A stretch of DNA of 64,000 nucleotides, taken from assembly GCF_036026595.1 (NCBI RefSeq), contig NZ_JARZFX010000005.1, forward strand, positions 186,001 through 250,000. Direction: 5' to 3'. The stretch comes from Virgibacillus_P tibetensis (GTDB taxonomy: Bacteria > Bacillota > Bacilli > Bacillales > Amphibacillaceae). The translations under genes and the position numbers were made by a program. Shown here piece by piece: positions 59,851 through 64,000 of the stretch (position 1 is its first letter; every line of letters starts with the position of its first letter). The notes under the pieces are model-generated. The model made no database searches and was not told the origin of the DNA. It was given only the letters and a program-made list of their open reading frames with translations.

Positions 59851-62054
59851 GGTATAGCTCCTTTCCATAATTCTCTTAGTTGAGCTGCATCTTCTTGAAT
59901 GACGTTCTCGTTATTGATAGTAACTGTCACCTGATTATCTTCTGTGACCACACCAATTTTCTTTGCATCTTCCATAGTCTTTTCAAAATGCTCTTTATTA
60001 TAAGGTTTCACTGTGACTAAAAATCTTGATTGGGACTCACTGAACAATACAGTAGTAGCATCTCCATCAATCGAGCTATCCACTCCCAATCCCTTTTCAT
60101 TGAACACACTTTCTGCTAGTGCAACAGCCAAGCCGCCTTCTGCGAGATCATGTGCCGATTCAACCATTCCTTGCTGAATCAATTCAAGAAGCTGTTTCTG
60201 TCTTTTTGCCTCCACGTTCAAATCAATAACAGGAGCCTTACCACGATAAGATCCTTCCAGTATGTTCTGCAATTCGCTTCCACCAAACTCTGCCTGTGTC
60301 TCACCGATTAAATAAATGATGTCACCTGCCTCTTGAAAATGACTAGGTGTAATATGTTCCAATGATTCATGTAAGCCAACCATTCCAACAATTGGTGTCG
60401 GGAAAATAGCTTTTCCTTTTGATTGGTTATATAATGATACGTTTCCACTAATAACCGGTGTTCCCAGAGCAGTGCAAGCTGCACTCATGCCTTCCACACT
60501 CTTCTCCATTTGCCAGAAAACTTCCGGATTTGTCGGGTTACCAAAGTTCAGACCATCCGTTAAGCCTAGCGGGCGAGCCCCTGAACAAACAATATTGCGA
60601 GCCGCTTCTGCGACAGCGATTTTCCCACCTGTTTCGGGATCTAAATAAATATAGCGGGAATTACAATCTGTCGTAATTGCCAGTGCTTTATCGGAACCCT
60701 TAATACGGACCACGGCAGCATCTGAGCCTGGTGCTACAACCGTATTTGTCTGTACCATGGAATCATATTGATCATAAACCCATTCTTTACTTGCAATGGT
60801 TGGCTGCTGAAGAAGTTTTTTTAACATCTCCGCAGGATCGTTTATCTGTGGAATAGTAGTCTCCATTTGCTGAAATTCTTTATAATAAGCAGCTTCCTTT
60901 GATGGCATATGATAGACTGGTGCTTCTTCAGCCAAGGCGTCTACAGGAATATTTGCCTCTACTCTGCCATGCTGCTTGATGCGGAATACCTTTTCTTCGA
61001 TTACTTCACCTACAGTAACTGCCTGTAGTCCATACTTCTCAAATACATCAATGATTTCCTGTTCGCGTCCTTTTTTCACAACGAGCAGCATACGCTCCTG
61101 TGATTCAGATAGCATTAGCTCATAAGCATTCATGTTCTGTTCACGCTGTGGAACAAGATCCAGGTTCATTTCCATTCCAGTGCCTGCTTTGCTAGCCATT
61201 TCACTTGCTGAGGAGGTAAGGCCTGCTGCCCCCATATCCTGCATGCCTACTAAGGCATCTGAATGAATAACTTCCAAACAAGCTTCGATTAGAAGTTTTT
61301 CCATGAATGGGTCACCTACCTGAACTGCCGGACGGTCCTTATCGGAATCCTCTGCCAGGTCATCAGATGCAAATGTTGCCCCATGAATCCCGTCGCGCCC
61401 TGTTGGTGCGCCCGCATAAATAACCGTATTCCCGATACCGGATGCGATTCCTTTTTGTATTTCATCATGGTTAATTAATCCAACACACATCGCGTTAACT
61501 AGTGGATTATCTTCGTAGCTTTCATCGAACTGTACTTCGCCACCAACTGTTGGGACACCTACACAGTTTCCATAACCAGCAATTCCGTTCACAACCTCTG
61601 TGAAAAGGTACTTCACACGATCCGTCGTTAGGTTGCCGAATCTTAATGAATTCATTAGCGCAATTGGACGAGCCCCCATGGAAAATACATCACGGATAAT
61701 GCCGCCAACTCCTGTAGCTGCACCTTGATATGGCTCAACTGCCGAGGGATGATTATGACTTTCAATTTTAAAAACGACTGCCTGATTATCACCAATATCA
61801 ATAATTCCAGCACCCTCACCTGGTCCTTGAAGAACATGAGGTGCTTTTGTAGGAAATTTCCCAAGCAAAGGTTTTGATGTCTTATAACTGCAGTGCTCTG
61901 ACCACATAACGGAGAAGATTCCGGTCTCAGTAAAGTTCGGACGGCGTTTCATAATATCTTTCACCATATTGTATTCCGGATCACTTAGCCCCATATCTTT
62001 ATACAGCTTTTCGTTCTCAACCTGCTCTGGTGTAATATCATGTGTTTGCAACAT
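59826..62054 (-). CDS. purL: phosphoribosylformylglycinamidine synthase subunit PurL
   Basis: ATG 62054 is chosen because GGAGGG lies six bases upstream; the frame extends to 62132, inside purQ. The 742-residue protein is the small PurL form that needs PurS and PurQ. It has FSVMWSEHCSYKTSKPLLG, VFKIESHNHPSAVEPYQGAA, GVGGIIRDVFSMGARPIALM and DLAEGGLAVALAES. It uses ATP and ammonia to turn FGAR into FGAM. It overlaps purQ by 17 bp at the start and purF by 25 bp at the end. Confidence 0.96.
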   Translation of the reverse strand: MLQTHDITPEQVENEKLYKDMGLSDPEYNMVKDIMKRRPNFTETGIFSVMWSEHCSYKTSKPLLGKFPTKAPHVLQGPGEGAGIIDIGDNQAVVFKIESHNHPSAVEPYQGAATGVGGIIRDVFSMGARPIALMNSLRFGNLTTDRVKYLFTEVVNGIAGYGNCVGVPTVGGEVQFDESYEDNPLVNAMCVGLINHDEIQKGIASGIGNTVIYAGAPTGRDGIHGATFASDDLAEDSDKDRPAVQVGDPFMEKLLIEACLEVIHSDALVGMQDMGAAGLTSSASEMASKAGTGMEMNLDLVPQREQNMNAYELMLSESQERMLLVVKKGREQEIIDVFEKYGLQAVTVGEVIEEKVFRIKQHGRVEANIPVDALAEEAPVYHMPSKEAAYYKEFQQMETTIPQINDPAEMLKKLLQQPTIASKEWVYDQYDSMVQTNTVVAPGSDAAVVRIKGSDKALAITTDCNSRYIYLDPETGGKIAVAEAARNIVCSGARPLGLTDGLNFGNPTNPEVFWQMEKSVEGMSAACTALGTPVISGNVSLYNQSKGKAIFPTPIVGMVGLHESLEHITPSHFQEAGDIIYLIGETQAEFGGSELQNILEGSYRGKAPVIDLNVEAKRQKQLLELIQQGMVESAHDLAEGGLAVALAESVFNEKGLGVDSSIDGDATTVLFSESQSRFLVTVKPYNKEHFEKTMEDAKKIGVVTEDNQVTVTINNENVIQEDAAQLRELWKGAIPCLLKSKA

Positions 62055-62721
62055 AGGATTCCCTCCAATTTTTAACGATGGACTGAAATAATTTAAGGCC
62101 ATCATCACTTCCAAGCAATTGTTCCACCGCACGTTCCGGGTGTGGCATCATGCCAAGTACGTTTCCTTCTTTGTTGATGATTCCTGCAATATCTGCTACA
62201 GATCCATTTGGATTATTTTGATAGGTTAAAACGATTTGATTATTCGCTTTCAGATCAGCTAAAGTTGCTTCATCACAGAAATAATTTCCTTCTCCATGAG
62301 CAATCGGGAAACGAATAACTTCTCCTTCTTCATAGCCGGATGTAAATAAGGTCCGATTGTTTTCAACAACAAGTGGCTCCTGGTGACACATAAATGAAAG
62401 ATTCTTATTTCGAAGCATTGCACCAGGTAATAGCCCAGCCTCAAGCAGAATCTGGAAACCATTACATACTCCTAATACTGGTTTTCCAAGTGCAGCATGT
62501 TCCTTAATTTGTTTCATCACATCAGATGTAGAGGCAACCGCGCCTGAACGCAAGTAATCACCATAAGAAAATCCGCCCGGTAATAGTATCCCATCATAAT
62601 TCTTCAAATTACTATTTTCATACCAGACTAAATCAGCTTCGGCCTGCAGAATTTCCTTGGCAGCATGATACATATCTCGGTCACAATTAGACCCCGGAAA
62701 GACAACTACAGCAAATTTCAT
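62038..62721 (-). CDS. purQ: phosphoribosylformylglycinamidine synthase subunit PurQ
   Basis: A 227-residue class I glutamine amidotransferase starting MKFAVVVFPGSNCDRDMYHA. GVCNGFQILLEAGLL holds the nucleophile Cys; RFPIAHGEGNYFCDE and MMPHPERAVE hold the His and Glu of the triad. It supplies ammonia to PurL. It overlaps purS by four bases and purL by 17 bp, as expected for subunits of one complex. Confidence 0.96.
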   Translation of the reverse strand: MKFAVVVFPGSNCDRDMYHAAKEILQAEADLVWYENSNLKNYDGILLPGGFSYGDYLRSGAVASTSDVMKQIKEHAALGKPVLGVCNGFQILLEAGLLPGAMLRNKNLSFMCHQEPLVVENNRTLFTSGYEEGEVIRFPIAHGEGNYFCDEATLADLKANNQIVLTYQNNPNGSVADIAGIINKEGNVLGMMPHPERAVEQLLGSDDGLKLFQSIVKNWRESYVANT

Positions 62722-62969
62722 GACCGAACAGCCTCCTCCACAGTGTAGCGATAATCTTCAATTACCGGGTTAGCCAGTAATTTATCGCACATTTCCTTAA
62801 TACGTGCTTCTAAATCCGGCCCTTCCTCCACTTGCAATTCAATTGATTTCCCAACACGTGCTTCCTGAATTTCCTTGTACCCCAAAGAATTCAATGACTC
62901 TTGTATTGCCTTACCTTGTGGGTCTAAAACACTTGGCTTTAACGTAATATTAACTGTTACCTTTTTCAT
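62718..62969 (-). CDS. purS: phosphoribosylformylglycinamidine synthase subunit PurS
   Basis: An 83-residue protein of normal size with the ferredoxin-like pattern MKKVTVNITLKPSVLDPQGK, then LGYKEIQEARVGKSIEL. It bridges PurQ and PurL in the FGAM synthase complex. It overlaps purC by four bases upstream and purQ by four bases downstream. Confidence 0.95.
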   Translation of the reverse strand: MKKVTVNITLKPSVLDPQGKAIQESLNSLGYKEIQEARVGKSIELQVEEGPDLEARIKEMCDKLLANPVIEDYRYTVEEAVRS

Positions 62970-63679
62970 GATATTGCCTCCAGTCGTTTTAAAATCTCTT
63001 CGTATCCTTCAATTAAATCTCCTGTGCCCTGACGAAAAACATCCTTATCAAGTTTTTCATGTGTCGTTATATCCCATAACCTGCATGTGTCTGGTGACAC
63101 CTCGTCAGCCAATACGATACAATCACTGGCCAAACGTCCAAACTCTAATTTGAAATCCACTAATTTTACATTAATTGCTGCAAACAAATCGCTTAATTGT
63201 TTGTTTATTTCCAAGGCTTTCTCTTTAATTTCCTGCAGTTCTGACGGCGTTACGCTGCTTAGCAGCAGTGCGTGCTGATCATTTATCAGCGGGTCACCCA
63301 GTTCATCATCCTTGTAGAATAATTCAACTATAGGCGGATTGAACACTGTCTTCTCTTCGATACCCAATCTTTTTGTTAAATTACCAGTTGCCAAATTTCT
63401 TACAACAACTTCAATTGGAATAATTTCCGTTTGGTGAACAAGCTGCTCTGTCTCACTTAGGCGTTCTATAAAATGTGTTTCTATGCCCTTTTCATGAAGT
63501 CTCGGAAAAATAAGTGCTGATATCTCGTTGTTTAACCGGCCTTTTCCTGCGAAGGTTTCTTTCTTTTCTCCATTAAATGCTGTTGCATCATTTTTGTAAT
63601 CCAGGATCAATTGGCCTGGTTTATCTTTCGCCTGATACACCTTTTTAGCTTTTCCTTCATATAAAAGAGCTTCCTTCAC
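62966..63679 (-). CDS. purC: SAICAR synthetase
   Basis: A 237-residue enzyme of normal size: LLYEGKAKKVYQAKDKPGQL at the N-terminal nucleotide site, then IPIEVVVRNLATGNLTKRLG, and VLADEVSPDTCRLWD near the C-terminus. It joins aspartate to CAIR with ATP. It follows purB by one base and overlaps purS by four. Confidence 0.96.
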   Translation of the reverse strand: MKEALLYEGKAKKVYQAKDKPGQLILDYKNDATAFNGEKKETFAGKGRLNNEISALIFPRLHEKGIETHFIERLSETEQLVHQTEIIPIEVVVRNLATGNLTKRLGIEEKTVFNPPIVELFYKDDELGDPLINDQHALLLSSVTPSELQEIKEKALEINKQLSDLFAAINVKLVDFKLEFGRLASDCIVLADEVSPDTCRLWDITTHEKLDKDVFRQGTGDLIEGYEEILKRLEAIS

Positions 63680-63680
63680 A

Positions 63681-64000
63681 TTACTTACCCCCAGTTAACC
63701 CAATTCGGTTGAAAATAAAGTCCACGTTTTTCAAATGGTGTGTATAATCAAAGCAATCGTTTATTTCATTCTGAGATAATTTTGACGTAATCTGTTCATC
63801 CGTTTCTACAAGCTTCTTAAACGATGTCGCGGTTTCCCATGCATGCATTGCTTTTGGCTGAACAATATCATAAGCTGCTTCTCGTGCCATTCCTTTGTCG
63901 ATCAATGTCAGCAATACCCGCTGAGAAAATATCACGCCATACGTTCTATCAATATTCCGTTTCATATTGTCTGGAAAAACGGTGAGATTTTTTACGATCG
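63681..64000 (-). CDS. purB: adenylosuccinate lyase, C-terminal part (cut by window edge)
   Basis: The frame is open to the right edge; about 106 residues are present. VFPDNMKRNIDRTYGVIFSQ, then AAYDIVQPKAMHAWETATSF and the ending DFIFNRIGLTGGK are typical of the PurB C-terminus. The enzyme acts twice, splitting SAICAR and adenylosuccinate. The internal ATG at 63965 is not the start. The operon promoter lies outside the window. Confidence 0.93.
   Translation of the reverse strand, partial: IVKNLTVFPDNMKRNIDRTYGVIFSQRVLLTLIDKGMAREAAYDIVQPKAMHAWETATSFKKLVETDEQITSKLSQNEINDCFDYTHHLKNVDFIFNRIGLTGGK

Noticed and set aside
26869..64000. rRNA or tRNA genes in the core segment
   Set aside because: None recognised; gaps are short and explained by terminators and promoters.

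Overview
The window looks like chromosome of a low-GC Gram-positive bacterium of the Bacillaceae (Oceanobacillus / Virgibacillus / Lentibacillus type). The evidence is the gene order from about 26.9 to 64.0 kb, all on the minus strand: purB-C-S-Q-L-F-M-N-H-D, adenine deaminase (yerA), yerB, yerC, pcrB, pcrA, ligA, camS, rocA, a putP/opuE-type symporter, gatC-A-B, dgkB and rlmCD. As I remember it, this closely follows the purE-to-yefA segment of Bacillus subtilis. Starts are mostly preceded by strong AGGAGG-type ribosome binding sites, and GTG and TTG starts are common. No rRNA, tRNA or CRISPR array was seen.

Layout. (1) 0-26.8 kb is an AT-rich accessory region lying downstream of rlmCD. It holds short hypothetical genes, HTH regulators, decayed genes, a plasmid-type replication protein, a lone PD-(D/E)XK nuclease with modular N-terminal repeats, an Abi_C/HEPN-like protein and a lone HsdR-N-like protein. 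Much of it is organised by repeated noncoding DNA. A six-gene run (14.1-18.5 kb) has a related palindromic element in every intergenic gap. A two-gene module (6.66-8.60 kb) is bracketed by clusters of a 20-bp motif. The nuclease gene sits between two diverged iteron-like repeats. An excisionase-type HTH gene sits between two copies of a 32-bp identical repeat. (2) 26.9-28.25 kb is rlmCD. (3) 28.4-33.8 kb is a catabolic cluster (two membrane proteins, HIBADH-type dehydrogenase, aldehyde dehydrogenase, PucR-type regulator) between rlmCD and dgkB. (4) 33.9-44.9 kb holds dgkB, gatCAB, a proline/Na+ symporter with a 35-residue accessory protein, a putative quorum-sensing pair, rocA and camS. (5) 44.9-53.6 kb holds ligA, pcrA, pcrB, yerC, yerB and yerA, with a strongly structured noncoding block between pcrB and yerC. 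(6) 54.0-64.0 kb is the purine operon, with purB cut by the window edge.

Most interesting points. The clearest candidate for an undescribed system is an NprR/PlcR-like HTH-TPR receptor (40624-41892). It is followed after 22 bp by a 46-codon gene for a PapR-like exported propeptide (40461-40601) that has a strong ribosome binding site and its own terminator. It lies between rocA and the putP-type symporter, so a peptide-sensing switch near proline metabolism is plausible. The second is the cassette-like array at 14.1-18.5 kb. The third is the repeat-bracketed two-gene module at 6.3-8.8 kb. All family assignments come from motif recognition by eye; no database search was possible.
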